Positions 34,159 through 43,191 of a stretch of DNA of 64,000 nucleotides are shown piece by piece (the stretch's first letter is position 1; each line of letters starts with the position of its first letter). The notes under the pieces were generated by a model. The model was not told the origin of the DNA, made no database searches, and saw only the letters and a list, made by a program, of their open reading frames with translations. Position numbers and translations under genes: made by a program. Source of the DNA: Aquirickettsiella gammari (GTDB lineage Bacteria; Pseudomonadota; Gammaproteobacteria; Diplorickettsiales; Diplorickettsiaceae); assembly GCA_963701065.1 (NCBI GenBank), contig OY969558.1, positions 310,001 through 374,000 of the forward strand. Reading direction: 5' to 3'.

Positions 34159-37100
34159 TTAAGTCGATGTTTTTACCACTTCCGGTTTGCTCCATGAGCC
34201 GGTGATGTGATAAGAGGTTTCAGCGATTTTTTGTACTGTAGAACCCAATATGGCATTCGCCGCCCATGCGACAATACCGGCTACCGGCCCACCCGCCAGA
34301 CCGACTATCACCGGTAAACTCGAGGTAAAATGGGGGACAACCTTAATAAAGAGGTCATAATCTTTGTTTAATATGCCAATTCGGCCGGTAATAGCAATGG
34401 CCGCAACGGTGCCTTCTATATTCGTATCGCGCGTTATGGCATTACCATTTTTTAAGCTAAAGTTACCTTGTAAACTGGTAAAATCAAAGCCCTTAGCCTG
34501 TAAATCGCTAAAATCAAGCTGCAAACGCCGCGTCAAACTTTGAATACTTAAAGAAGTAAGTAGTCGGCCAAAACTTAGCTTTGCTTCTGCACTCGAACCA
34601 AGATCAACAATTTGACCTTTTGTCGCATTAAAAGAAAAATTACCTCGCAGCTGAGCAAGACTGATATTATAGGGCGCGCCTGGCCAATTTAAGTTAAATC
34701 GAATACGCGTTTGCTCAGCAATAAGGCTAGCTGGCAAACCTAAACTGCGTAAAAAATTACTTAAATTAGGACTGTCTAATTGCCCTCTTAATTCAGTCGA
34801 TTTAGTATCGGTATGCCAAGCACCGCTCGCCATCAAATGATAGTTTGCGTTACCGGCTTGTAATTCTCGCACTAAAACGCCGCCTAGTATTGGCCTTAAT
34901 CTTAAATGCACCGCGCCAAAATTAATATTCTGGTAACGAACCTCTCTGGCGTTGAGTTCTATCTTCGGAATCTGCTTTAGATCCCAAGTATTCACATCAT
35001 TAGATGTAATAGAGGAATCCAAGTAAATAGTATCAAAATTAGCTTGTAAAGCACGCTGATTATCATTCGGAATCAATACCGTCCCTTTAATATTTTTATT
35101 ATTAATACTAAACAACCAGCCATTTTTCTTAGGCTGAAGATTGGTTTGTAAATCATTGTAATGGATAGTTAATTGAATAGTTGGCACTGAACGAATGGCT
35201 AATTCTATCGGTTTTCCCCATAATACCGCGGTCAATTTTGGTGCTGATATCCCATCTTGGGTAAAGGAGAAAGGTCCTTTTAGATCATCGAGCTGAATAT
35301 TATGCGTGAGTGTCCTTAATTTAGCATTCTCTATATTGGCTTCACCCAATAATTTTAATTTTTCTTTTCCTGATTCCAAAGGGATGCCCAGTTGAAAACT
35401 GAGTTGTAATGGCCCTGTTAGTATTAGACTCGACAATTGACTTAATACCCCTTTCGCTAAGGGGGTAGCCATTAAAAATGCCCGCCCTGTTTCTAGACGC
35501 GTATCAATAGTGCTCGTTGCAATATGCAATACAGCTTGTAACTGTTTTTTAATGAGGGGGATACTAACCTTGACGTCTTTGATCGTAGTCGCAAAAATCC
35601 GCGCTGTATCCACTAAAATTTGCATTTGACGACCGGAAAAAATAAGCTCGCCATCGATTTGCTGCGCACTAGGCCAGCCTGTTTGATAATTTAAAGTCGC
35701 ATTTTTTATCTGGGTATCAATTAAAAAAGTACCATTATCTTTATCAAAAGGAAATTGATTAATCGGGCCTTGCAAAACCATACTTCCTATCCCCGAACCC
35801 TGGATAATCGAATGACCGAGCCAATGAATCAGGTCGGGCCCTAATAAAGTTTGCGGTAAATAATAACCAATGTTTTCAGGATGCAGTGTCTTTACTCTGG
35901 CCAATAAACTAATCTGTGAATTTATTCGATCATTAGGAATTAAAAACCCCGCTTGTGCATTAACCGACCCATCTTGGTTATTCGCTTCAAACTTAGCGAC
36001 TTGAATTGAATATTCACCGCCTTTTTGCTGCCAATTTACTTGACTCGATAAACTATCCAGATGAAGCGGCGCCTTAAATAACTCTTTAAAATCTAAGTTT
36101 AGATCACTAGAACGCGCTATTAAGCTTCCCGATGTATTAGTCAGATGTAGATAAGCATCTAAACCTTTAATGCCGGGTATTTTTTGCCAGGGCAAGCTGC
36201 CAAAATTTTGTACGTTGGCATCGATAGTCCAGTTAGTATTGGTAGCGGTTTGCCAAAGCACGTGCCCCAAAAAAGGGCTAAACGTAATCGGCGGTCGCTC
36301 GCCAATCTTTAAGGAAAAAACTTGTCGATTAAAAAATAAGCTTTGAATATGGGTAAAATGATCCTGTTGCCAATCCGCCCATATTCTAAAATTAGTCCTT
36401 GCATTTTGCGTGCTGATTATCCGCTGCCATTGATGCAACCATCTATCGAGTGAAATATCTCGACCTTGTAAATAAATACGTCCATTTAAGCGGTTTTGTG
36501 ATAAGGAGGGTGATCCTCTTAGGTCTGTTTTAAAGATTAATTCAGAAAATTTTTCTTCTAAAAGTCGTAATGTACCGCTCAATCGGTGTCGATCACCGTT
36601 ATTTTTTAATATCAAATTAATTTGCATTAGCGGCCACTCAAGACCGGACTTTGGATAAAATTTTAAACTAATATTTTCTAAACTCAATTGCGGCTCGGCT
36701 AATAACCATCCCATTAACTCATTAGACCCATTCAGATTAGTCGCTGAGGATTGATTAAATAATGTGCTAATGCCAGTAAAAATCAATTGATTATCATTCG
36801 TTTGATGTGCAATTAACGCCACACCACTGACATTAATTTTTCCTAACTTAACCCGGCCAGTGAGTAAGCTACTAAAGATATCAATGCCAATATTAAGTTG
36901 TTTTATATCTAACAAAGGATGTGTTCGCGCGTCATCCCAAATAACCACGTGAGAACCCTGAAAAACAGGTGTCAAACCTTGCCAAACCACTGAAAATTGG
37001 TTAATTTGTACGGGCTTGTGCAATAAATTGCCGGCAATATGCTCAATCGTTTGCGCTTGTTTATTTAAGTAAGGGGTTAAAATCCGTCCAATAAGGACCA

Positions 37101-37176
37101 CTAAAGCAAAAAAAACGATACTACTGGCTAAAAATACGATAAGCAAACGCGAAAGAGAGGAAAGCAAGTATTTCAT
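34159..37176 (-). CDS. yhdP: YhdP-family AsmA-like envelope lipid transport protein
   Basis: About 1005 aa from ATG 37176 (MKYLLSSLSRLLIVFLASS), which gives a normal signal anchor; the frame extends 12 codons further to a TTG at 37212. After one N-terminal membrane helix comes a very long beta-rich periplasmic body (DUF3971/AsmA2). The C-terminal hallmark ITGRIGILNKDYDLFIKVVPHFTSSLPVIVGLAGGPVAGIVAWAAN is followed by TSYHITGSWSKPEVV. YhdP, TamB and YdbH form bridge-like proteins that carry phospholipid between the membranes. E. coli YhdP is about 1266 aa, so this is a shorter version, which is common outside the enterics. Confidence 0.88.
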   Translation of the reverse strand: MKYLLSSLSRLLIVFLASSIVFFALVVLIGRILTPYLNKQAQTIEHIAGNLLHKPVQINQFSVVWQGLTPVFQGSHVVIWDDARTHPLLDIKQLNIGIDIFSSLLTGRVKLGKINVSGVALIAHQTNDNQLIFTGISTLFNQSSATNLNGSNELMGWLLAEPQLSLENISLKFYPKSGLEWPLMQINLILKNNGDRHRLSGTLRLLEEKFSELIFKTDLRGSPSLSQNRLNGRIYLQGRDISLDRWLHQWQRIISTQNARTNFRIWADWQQDHFTHIQSLFFNRQVFSLKIGERPPITFSPFLGHVLWQTATNTNWTIDANVQNFGSLPWQKIPGIKGLDAYLHLTNTSGSLIARSSDLNLDFKELFKAPLHLDSLSSQVNWQQKGGEYSIQVAKFEANNQDGSVNAQAGFLIPNDRINSQISLLARVKTLHPENIGYYLPQTLLGPDLIHWLGHSIIQGSGIGSMVLQGPINQFPFDKDNGTFLIDTQIKNATLNYQTGWPSAQQIDGELIFSGRQMQILVDTARIFATTIKDVKVSIPLIKKQLQAVLHIATSTIDTRLETGRAFLMATPLAKGVLSQLSSLILTGPLQLSFQLGIPLESGKEKLKLLGEANIENAKLRTLTHNIQLDDLKGPFSFTQDGISAPKLTAVLWGKPIELAIRSVPTIQLTIHYNDLQTNLQPKKNGWLFSINNKNIKGTVLIPNDNQRALQANFDTIYLDSSITSNDVNTWDLKQIPKIELNAREVRYQNINFGAVHLRLRPILGGVLVRELQAGNANYHLMASGAWHTDTKSTELRGQLDSPNLSNFLRSLGLPASLIAEQTRIRFNLNWPGAPYNISLAQLRGNFSFNATKGQIVDLGSSAEAKLSFGRLLTSLSIQSLTRRLQLDFSDLQAKGFDFTSLQGNFSLKNGNAITRDTNIEGTVAAIAITGRIGILNKDYDLFIKVVPHFTSSLPVIVGLAGGPVAGIVAWAANAILGSTVQKIAETSYHITGSWSKPEVVKTST

Positions 37177-37367
37177 TCGATGAATGCCAAGAAAAGTTAC
37201 GCTAATATTCAAAATACCCCGAGCAATCCTATCGCTCGAGGTTTTATGATAGTTTGATAATGACCCATATGCTTGTGACTCAATATATACTCATTATACG
37301 TTAATTACTTTAAAATTCTTTATTTTTCACGGAAAAAGCGCTACAGCTCAAAAAAAAAGGCATTTTT

Positions 37368-38195
37368 ATGTTATCAAAATCATCGCCTAACATCTCTGTG
37401 ATAGTAACAAGCTATAATCGCCCTGACGCCTTACATCTAGTTTTGTCGGCTTTAGGACAACAAACCCAATTACCGAGTGAAGTCATAGTAGCCGATGACG
37501 GTTCAACAGAAGAAACGCGACAGCTAATTACTCAATTACAAACGCAGTTAAGTTATCCGCTGCGACATATTTGGCAAGTCGACCAAGGTTTTCAAGCCGC
37601 TAAAATTCGTAATAAAGCCGCTTTACAAACCAGTAATCCCTACCTCATTTTCCTCGATAGTGATTGTGTCCCTTTTCCAGACTTTATTGCCCAACATCGC
37701 CAATTAGCGGAGCCAGATTACTTTGTTTCGGGCCATCGTATTCTACTCAATAAGACATTGACACAAAAGGTCCTGGAGGAATTTCAGCCTATTTATAAAA
37801 ATTCTAGTCTAGAATGGCTATTACATTATTTACATCGAGAAACTAATCGTCTCTTCCCTCTATTACGTATCGATTTAAACAAGCTACGAAAATTACATCC
37901 TAAACGCTGGCAGGGGGCAAAAAGCTGCAACTTAGCTTTATGGAAAAAAGATTTCTTGAACATTAATGGGTTTGATGAAAGTTTTATAGGTTGGGGCTAT
38001 GAGGACTCCGACTTAGTAATCCGCTTAATTCGCTCGGGCACTTACCGTAAATCCGGAAAATTAGCTGTACCGGTTATTCACTTATGGCATCCGCAAAACG
38101 ATCGAGCTCAAGAACCAGTTAATCTTAAATTATTAAAAGAAATAGAAATTAGCGCACGCATCCGAGCAAAAATGGGTATCGATCAGCTCGTATAG
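37368..38195 (+). CDS. Glycosyltransferase family 2, LPS core type
   Basis: 275 aa GT-A protein: ISVIVTSYNRPDALHLVL, VIVADDGSTEETRQLI, DQGFQAAKIRNKAAL, FLDSDCVPFPDFI (DxD-type) and a C-terminal galactosyltransferase-like segment with SCNLALWKKDFLNINGFDESFIGWGYEDSDLVIRL. This GWGxEDxD motif marks beta-glycosyltransferases that act on LPS or capsule. It is the only plus-strand gene in the core block and is divergent from yhdP. It ends 14 bases from the converging waaL end. The sugar it adds is unknown. Confidence 0.85.
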   Translation: MLSKSSPNISVIVTSYNRPDALHLVLSALGQQTQLPSEVIVADDGSTEETRQLITQLQTQLSYPLRHIWQVDQGFQAAKIRNKAALQTSNPYLIFLDSDCVPFPDFIAQHRQLAEPDYFVSGHRILLNKTLTQKVLEEFQPIYKNSSLEWLLHYLHRETNRLFPLLRIDLNKLRKLHPKRWQGAKSCNLALWKKDFLNINGFDESFIGWGYEDSDLVIRLIRSGTYRKSGKLAVPVIHLWHPQNDRAQEPVNLKLLKEIEISARIRAKMGIDQLV

Positions 38196-38209
38196 CAATT
38201 TTTACTTCT

Positions 38210-39430
38210 TCAGCTAATTTTTCGCTGAGGGGATTGCGACAAATTGGCCAATAGTAAAGCAGTGAAAAAAACATAAAAACAGCCTTGACTTACATCCATT
38301 AACCAAGAATTAAATACCGAACCTACCACAATAGTCGTCAACACAGCTTGTGCAAAACGCTGACGGATACCTGTCAAACGGAAACTTTGCCGCCAATGTA
38401 CTAAAAACATAGCCGACAAAACGACGACGCCAACTAATCCAAATTGAACCGCGATATTAAGATATTCATTATGTGGATTTTGGGTGAGAAATTGTTTATC
38501 TTCTGCCACATTGAAATAATCGTGTGAAAAACTACCCGTCCCTGTGCCGATCCAAGGATGTTTAGCTAATAATTTCAAACTATTTTTATAAAATTCTAAG
38601 CGTAATCCTACTGACGTATCAAAATTTCCATGCTGATATTGATTAATTTCACGATGCACTAAGTTTAAACGATCTTTAAAATTAGCCGGTAAAAAAAGTA
38701 AGCTGCTGAGTAAAAAAATCGATACTAAAATACTCGTGACTAAACCTTGCCAAGAAAAATGTTGCCACGCCAACAATAAAATTAAACTCAATAAAACCAC
38801 ATAGCCCGATCGGCCAAGGTTAATAAATAATACATCATACACGCTCACTAAAAAAAGTAAGGCAAAAAACCAACGCCAACCCTTTTTCATCGAAAATGCT
38901 AATACAGCATAACAATAACTACTAAAGGCCAATAAAAATCCGGTAAAAATGTGATCCTTAAATACGCCCGAATCTGAAACAAATCGGTGCAACAGATCCC
39001 AATCGGCGAAAAATTTAAACAAAGAAAGTAATAAAGTAATGCTAGCGGCAAATAAAAACGCCGCAAAAGCATAAACAGCGGTTTTTTCATGCCGGAAGGT
39101 ACTAAATAGAAAAAAACCTAATAAAAATTTACTGTATTTGATTAAGGTATGTAAAGCATCCGGCAAGGGGACTGTGGTATAACTTAAACCTATTAAAAAT
39201 AGGCCGAAAAATAAAACAAACATCAAAGCAACGGGATTGCTACGTAAAATAAGATACTTTTCTTGCCAATCGCCAGCTAATACCGCACAAAATACAGTCG
39301 CTAAAAAAAAGCTCATTAAGGCCGCTGTTGAAAGGGGTAATACAAATGCCGTAACAACTGCAAAAACTTGACTCAAATTTTTAAAAAAATTCTTGACCGG
39401 ATAAGAATCCGTGTGTGACGCAATCGACAT
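38210..39430 (-). CDS. waaL: O-antigen ligase (WaaL/Wzy_C family)
   Basis: 406 aa with about eleven to twelve membrane helices. The Wzy_C domain in the middle has INLGRSGYVVLLSLI, and the large periplasmic loop carries LRLEFYKNSLKLLAKHPWIGTGTGSF and TQNPHNEYLNIAVQFG, the latter holding the conserved His of O-antigen ligases. It would transfer undecaprenyl-linked O-antigen to lipid A-core at the periplasmic face. That fits ABC-exported glycans, which need a ligase but no Wzy polymerase. It sits four bases downstream of the WaaE-like gene. Confidence 0.85.
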   Translation of the reverse strand: MSIASHTDSYPVKNFFKNLSQVFAVVTAFVLPLSTAALMSFFLATVFCAVLAGDWQEKYLILRSNPVALMFVLFFGLFLIGLSYTTVPLPDALHTLIKYSKFLLGFFLFSTFRHEKTAVYAFAAFLFAASITLLLSLFKFFADWDLLHRFVSDSGVFKDHIFTGFLLAFSSYCYAVLAFSMKKGWRWFFALLFLVSVYDVLFINLGRSGYVVLLSLILLLAWQHFSWQGLVTSILVSIFLLSSLLFLPANFKDRLNLVHREINQYQHGNFDTSVGLRLEFYKNSLKLLAKHPWIGTGTGSFSHDYFNVAEDKQFLTQNPHNEYLNIAVQFGLVGVVVLSAMFLVHWRQSFRLTGIRQRFAQAVLTTIVVGSVFNSWLMDVSQGCFYVFFTALLLANLSQSPQRKIS

Positions 39431-39433
39431 AGC

Positions 39434-40189
39434 TTATCCCAATTCGTAAAGATAGATTAATTTTACATAGCGGTAAAAAACACCTAAGGCATTGGAAATA
39501 GCTAATATAAACCCTTCTCGACCATCGAGAAAACCTAAACGCAATAAATAGCCCCGAATAAAACACCAAAAACTATGCCCAATGGCTTTTAACAAACTGG
39601 ATTTTTTGTGTTGTTGATACGCAAGTTGTGCCCCGTAGCTTGAATAACTTTCCAGTTTCATTAACACTTGACTCATATCTTTCATCGTATTATGAAAAAT
39701 AACCTGTTTTAGTGTCGCAAGACGCTGATAACCAATTAAATGTTCATGGACCATCGAGGGTGTAAATCGAATAGTCGCAAGGCGACGAAATAATCGTACC
39801 ACTTTATCGGCACTCCAATCGCCATAGCGTATCTTCTTTCCTGAAAAAAAAGATACCCTTTTTATAGCGTAAGCCTCACTAGACACAGCGGCACTAAAGA
39901 TAATCTGTTTTATTTCTTCAATCAAACCCGGACTCAATGCTTCATCGGCATCGAGTGATAACACCCATTTCCCTTGTGCTTTATCTAACGCACGATTTTT
40001 TTGCACACCAAAACCAGGCCAATCGCTTGAAAAAATGTTCTGGGTATATTGGCGACAAATTTCTAAGGTGTTATCGCGACTGCCTGAATCCAATATGATA
40101 ATTTCATCCGCCCATTTCACTGATTCTAAGCAAGCTTGAATATCGCTTGCGGCATCTTTTACGATTATAATGACACTTAAGGTTATCAT
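39434..40189 (-). CDS. Glycosyltransferase family 2, WaaE/KdtX-like
   Basis: 251 aa, the usual length of the WaaE family. Motifs are LSVIIIVKDAASDIQACLESVKWADEIIILDSGSRDNT, DWPGFGVQKNRALDKAQGKWVLSLDADEAL (DxD), and a C-terminal region with FTPSMVHEHL and the hydrophobic FWCFIRGYLLRLGFLDGREGFILA. Members add beta-1,4-glucose to the first heptose of the LPS inner core, or similar. It is in a probable operon with waaL and downstream of a heptosyltransferase, fitting core assembly. Confidence 0.82.
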   Translation of the reverse strand: MITLSVIIIVKDAASDIQACLESVKWADEIIILDSGSRDNTLEICRQYTQNIFSSDWPGFGVQKNRALDKAQGKWVLSLDADEALSPGLIEEIKQIIFSAAVSSEAYAIKRVSFFSGKKIRYGDWSADKVVRLFRRLATIRFTPSMVHEHLIGYQRLATLKQVIFHNTMKDMSQVLMKLESYSSYGAQLAYQQHKKSSLLKAIGHSFWCFIRGYLLRLGFLDGREGFILAISNALGVFYRYVKLIYLYELG

Positions 40190-40356
40190 GTTAGGTTGAT
40201 AAAAAGCCTGTGATACCAGCAGAGTACACTATATTTAAATGCGAACAAGATACAGCTTGTACTTTACATCCGCTAATGGTGTGTTATGTCGTTAAGTAAG
40301 ATGAATAATAAAAGATGCGTCGCCTTTTAACTAGGATGAAACTATTACCTCTGCGT

Positions 40357-41451
40357 TTAGATAGAGGACAAATCCAAAGGATTAATTAATCGACTCATTT
40401 TATTGATGACTTGTTCGGCGGTTAAATCCTGTAAACAACGACTATGACTTTTTATATGTTGATCACAACCTTCTTTAAAACAAGGCACGCAAGTACCAGG
40501 CCCTTGCATTAAATAAACATTATTTTTATGTTGCGATCCGGTGCGAACAAATGGGTTAGCAAGCGTCGTCCATGCTTTAGGCCAAGGGCCCCATTTTACT
40601 GGATTGCTAGGCCCAAATAAGGCCATCGTTGGAACGCCTAATGCCGCTGCCATATGGGTTACGACGGTATCCGGACCAATATAAAGTTGGCTATAACTCA
40701 ATAAAAAACCCAACTGATTTAAACTCAAACAACCCACCAAATCAATCGCCGCGATGGGTAATTTATCCGCAAGCTCCATAGCCGTCTTTTTTTCTGACTC
40801 TGTTGCAGCGCCGGTCAAAATAACCGTATAACCGCTCTGTTGTAACCAGTTTGCCAAACTCAACCAACCTTCTTTAATCCATTCTTTGTAGGAAAATTTA
40901 GGGCGCAGATGTAAAACAGCTAATTTTTTATTGATATCCACTCGTTGCGTAACGGCTTTAGCATCCTCTTTTTGCCAAGAAACCACAATTTCTGCGCAAG
41001 GCGTTAATTGCAAAATTTCAGCTAAACGTAGATTCATCAAAACGGTATGGGTCGAAATATTATCAAACTCTACAATTTCTGACAGTAAAAGACGTTTCCA
41101 CCAGCGACTCTTATCCGCACCCAACATACCGATTCGATAACTGGCCGCTAGATAAGCATATAAAGTTGATTTATCCCCTGGCAAGGTAGATACCGCTATA
41201 TCATAAACGCGAAAAATTTTTTTTACTAAGCGGTAATGAGTAAGATAGTCGGGACGCTCTTCTATCGTGATGATGTCTTGAACATCTGGATTGGCGGTAA
41301 GTATCGCTTCTGTCCCTTTAAAAACCAAGAGATCTATTTTAACGTCGGGCCAATGGCGTTTAAAGGTTCGAATTAACGGCGTAACCAGTAAAACATCACC
41401 TATTCGACGAATACAAACAATTAAAAGCCTTCCTGGCGGTGATTTGTACAT
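40357..41451 (-). CDS. ADP-heptose:LPS heptosyltransferase (GT9, WaaQ-like)
   Basis: 364 aa GT9 protein: LLIVCIRRIGDVLLVTPLIRTFKRHWP at the N-terminus, YDIAVSTLPGDKSTLYA, LHLRPKFSYKEW, VILTGAATESEKK and the C-terminal donor site YIGPDTVVTHMAAALGVPTMALFGPSNPVKWGPW. A cysteine-rich stretch follows (GTCVPCFKEGCDQHIKSHSRC), characteristic of the WaaQ/heptosyltransferase III branch. It adds heptose from ADP-L-glycero-D-manno-heptose to the inner core at the cytoplasmic face. It probably heads the heptosyltransferase-WaaE-waaL transcription unit, though 167 non-coding bases separate it from the next gene. Confidence 0.87.
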   Translation of the reverse strand: MYKSPPGRLLIVCIRRIGDVLLVTPLIRTFKRHWPDVKIDLLVFKGTEAILTANPDVQDIITIEERPDYLTHYRLVKKIFRVYDIAVSTLPGDKSTLYAYLAASYRIGMLGADKSRWWKRLLLSEIVEFDNISTHTVLMNLRLAEILQLTPCAEIVVSWQKEDAKAVTQRVDINKKLAVLHLRPKFSYKEWIKEGWLSLANWLQQSGYTVILTGAATESEKKTAMELADKLPIAAIDLVGCLSLNQLGFLLSYSQLYIGPDTVVTHMAAALGVPTMALFGPSNPVKWGPWPKAWTTLANPFVRTGSQHKNNVYLMQGPGTCVPCFKEGCDQHIKSHSRCLQDLTAEQVINKMSRLINPLDLSSI

Positions 41452-41538
41452 ATCCTTTACAAATACTTTGGCTAAAGAAGCAATATAGAAGAGAAAAACA
41501 AATTTTGGCTAAAAAAATCAAAAATTTGCCTCTATAAA

Positions 41539-41567
41539 GCCAAGCGCTCATCCACTGAGCACTTGGC
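41539..41567 (-). terminator. Hairpin, possible terminator
   Basis: GCCAAG-C-GCTCA ... TGAGC-A-CTTGGC forms an 11-pair stem with one mismatch and a five-base loop. No clean T-run follows on either strand. It lies between the small-gene pair upstream and the heptosyltransferase gene, so it could end the former transcript or be a transcript-stabilising structure. Confidence 0.45.
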
Positions 41568-41647
41568 AGCTACTTATACTAAGATAAGCGACTTACTCTA
41601 TTTTGCCCGGCCTTAGATAGATTCCATAATATAAGAATAAGCAATTT

Positions 41648-41857
41648 TTATGGGTTGTTTTTAGAGATATCAATCCTTACATCACCAAAACATTGTATAT
41701 TATAAAACTCATCTTTCAAATCCTTAAACCATTTAACACGCGAATCTATACCGATAATTTCACGAATAATTTGGAACATTTCGGCATAATGGTTATTACA
41801 GCCAAAGTCATGTTCAAATTCGGTGCCATCTGATAAGGTAATCGTTACTTTACTCAT
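41648..41857 (-). CDS. Small unknown protein, 69 aa
   Basis: Start chosen at ATG 41857 (MSKVTITLSDGTEFEHDFG), which has an AAGG ribosome site six bases ahead; the longer upstream frame only reads through the neighbouring gene. It is an acidic, beta-then-helix-like small soluble protein with two cysteines, ending in DVRIDISKNNP. No family is recognised. The start overlaps the end of the 85-codon gene by eight bases (ATGAGTAA), so the two are translationally coupled. Confidence 0.6.
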   Translation of the reverse strand: MSKVTITLSDGTEFEHDFGCNNHYAEMFQIIREIIGIDSRVKWFKDLKDEFYNIQCFGDVRIDISKNNP

Positions 41858-42107
41858 ATTTAGCCTTTTTAGGATAAGATTTAGCCAAGCCCCGCGAGGA
41901 CTGAGCGGTTGCTGAGGTGATATGTAATGCGACAATGGTACTTAGATTATCAATCAACCAGGCATTTAAGCGGGTGTCTTCTCCCGTTACACGCACATCA
42001 ATAGGCCGTTGAATGTGCGCGGCTATTTTCGGCGCAATACGTTTTTTAAACGCTGCATTCCCTGAATAGCTTAATAAACTTCGCTTATTACTAGCTTTAC
42101 TAAACAT
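41850..42107 (-). CDS. Small unknown basic protein, 85 aa
   Basis: A strong ribosome site (AAGGGGGGA) directly precedes the ATG at 42107, which supports a real gene. The protein is basic at both ends (SKASNKRSLL; KSYPKKAKYE) with a central PIDVRVTGEDTRLNAWLIDNLSTIVALHI that looks like a small alpha/beta unit. No signal peptide and no family recognised. Overlapping pairs of small genes can be toxin-antitoxin pairs, but I see no known motif here. Confidence 0.6.
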   Translation of the reverse strand: MFSKASNKRSLLSYSGNAAFKKRIAPKIAAHIQRPIDVRVTGEDTRLNAWLIDNLSTIVALHITSATAQSSRGLAKSYPKKAKYE

Positions 42108-42695
42108 AGATCCCCCCTTGGAACCATTTTCCTTAGATTGCTCACCCTATTTTAGATCCTGCAAAACCTTAAAATACTAGAGCAGGTCTTATCGCTATTA
42201 TTTATTCAATTAATTATTGGGATAACAGCCATTTTATTTTAAGAAGGCAACCTAGGTACTCAATCGACACTCAGTATGCTTTTAATAGCTCTTTAATCTT
42301 ATTAAGTTAGACTTTTGATATTGTATTATCTGTAATATGGCACTTTTTATAAAATCTTGATGCATAACTCATAAAACTATGATTACTAAATATAGTGTTA
42401 ATATTTTTTTAAACAACTATATGTAGTATATATGTATTTTACTTACATTATTTTATACAAACACGTATAACAACTTTAGCAAAAGATTGCATTATCCACA
42501 AGTTTTCAAGTGCTTTTTCACAGCTTATACAACAAGTTACGCACCGATAAGAAAAATATCGGTTTCAATATTCTTATCTGAAATTAAGAAAATAAAAACA
42601 AAAAATTGAACCGTGAAAAATTTTGTGCTTAAGAAAAATACGCATAAGGAGTAGCAAAAACCTATTGAACACGCTTAAAAAAACTGGCAACTTTG
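42108..42695. other. 588-base AT-rich intergenic region with a DnaA box
   Basis: No open frame with a ribosome site was found. The region is strongly AT-rich in its middle. It holds one consensus DnaA box TTATCCACA (42493-42501) and weaker look-alikes (TTATACAAC nearby). An inverted repeat GATAAGAA...TTCTTATC lies at about 42547-42590. The end of mreD lies to the right and the small-gene pair to the left, so it probably holds the promoter of the pair. Confidence 0.5.
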
Positions 42696-43181
42696 CTAAT
42701 GACGCGCATCTAAAGGATTTATTCTAAGCACATTACCCATCAATGGCCATACTAAAGCGCTCACTAACAAAGAGATCCAAATCCAGCGTAGATCAACGGG
42801 GAAACCAAGCCACGCTTGTATCCAAATAAGCACACCTTGGTAGCTCGTTAAAACGAGCAAAATAAATAATATTTGTTGCAGTAAGGGAAACATGCGAAAT
42901 TGCAAATGAAAACGATAAGCTAAAAAAGTAACGACACACAATGCTAAACTATGTTCGCCTAAACAACTACCATATAAAACATCAATCAATAATCCCAAGA
43001 TCCACGCTAAAGTAAAATGTATATGCTCCGGCAATACCATAATCCAGTAAATTAAAATCAAGGGCAGCCATAATGGATAAAACAACGCTAAAGTAGCTGG
43101 CAACGGAATAATATTTAATACGATTGCCGAAAAAAAACTAGCGGCGACCAAACATAAAGTAGAAAAGTAAAGTGGTTTCAC
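42696..43181 (-). CDS. mreD: Rod shape-determining protein MreD
   Basis: 161 aa from the GTG at 43181 (read VKPLYFSTLC), ten bases after the mreC stop; a longer frame from 43253 would run 60 bases into mreC. Five hydrophobic helices span nearly the whole protein. Family features are FYPLWLPLILIYWIMVLPEHIHFTLAWILGLLIDVLYGSCLGEHSLAL and a C-terminal WPLMGNVL. MreD is an inner-membrane part of the Rod elongation complex with MreB, MreC, RodA and PBP2. It is last in the mreBCD order on the minus strand. Confidence 0.9.
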   Translation of the reverse strand: MKPLYFSTLCLVAASFFSAIVLNIIPLPATLALFYPLWLPLILIYWIMVLPEHIHFTLAWILGLLIDVLYGSCLGEHSLALCVVTFLAYRFHLQFRMFPLLQQILFILLVLTSYQGVLIWIQAWLGFPVDLRWIWISLLVSALVWPLMGNVLRINPLDARH

Positions 43182-43191
43182 ACGGCATGCC

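Noticed and set aside
41858..41935. N-terminal extension of the 69-aa gene
   Set aside because: The extra 26 codons read through the end of the upstream gene out of its frame; the ATG at 41857 has a well-placed ribosome site.
42108..42695. Replication origin
   Set aside because: Only one consensus DnaA box and no dnaA, dnaN, gidA or parAB nearby.
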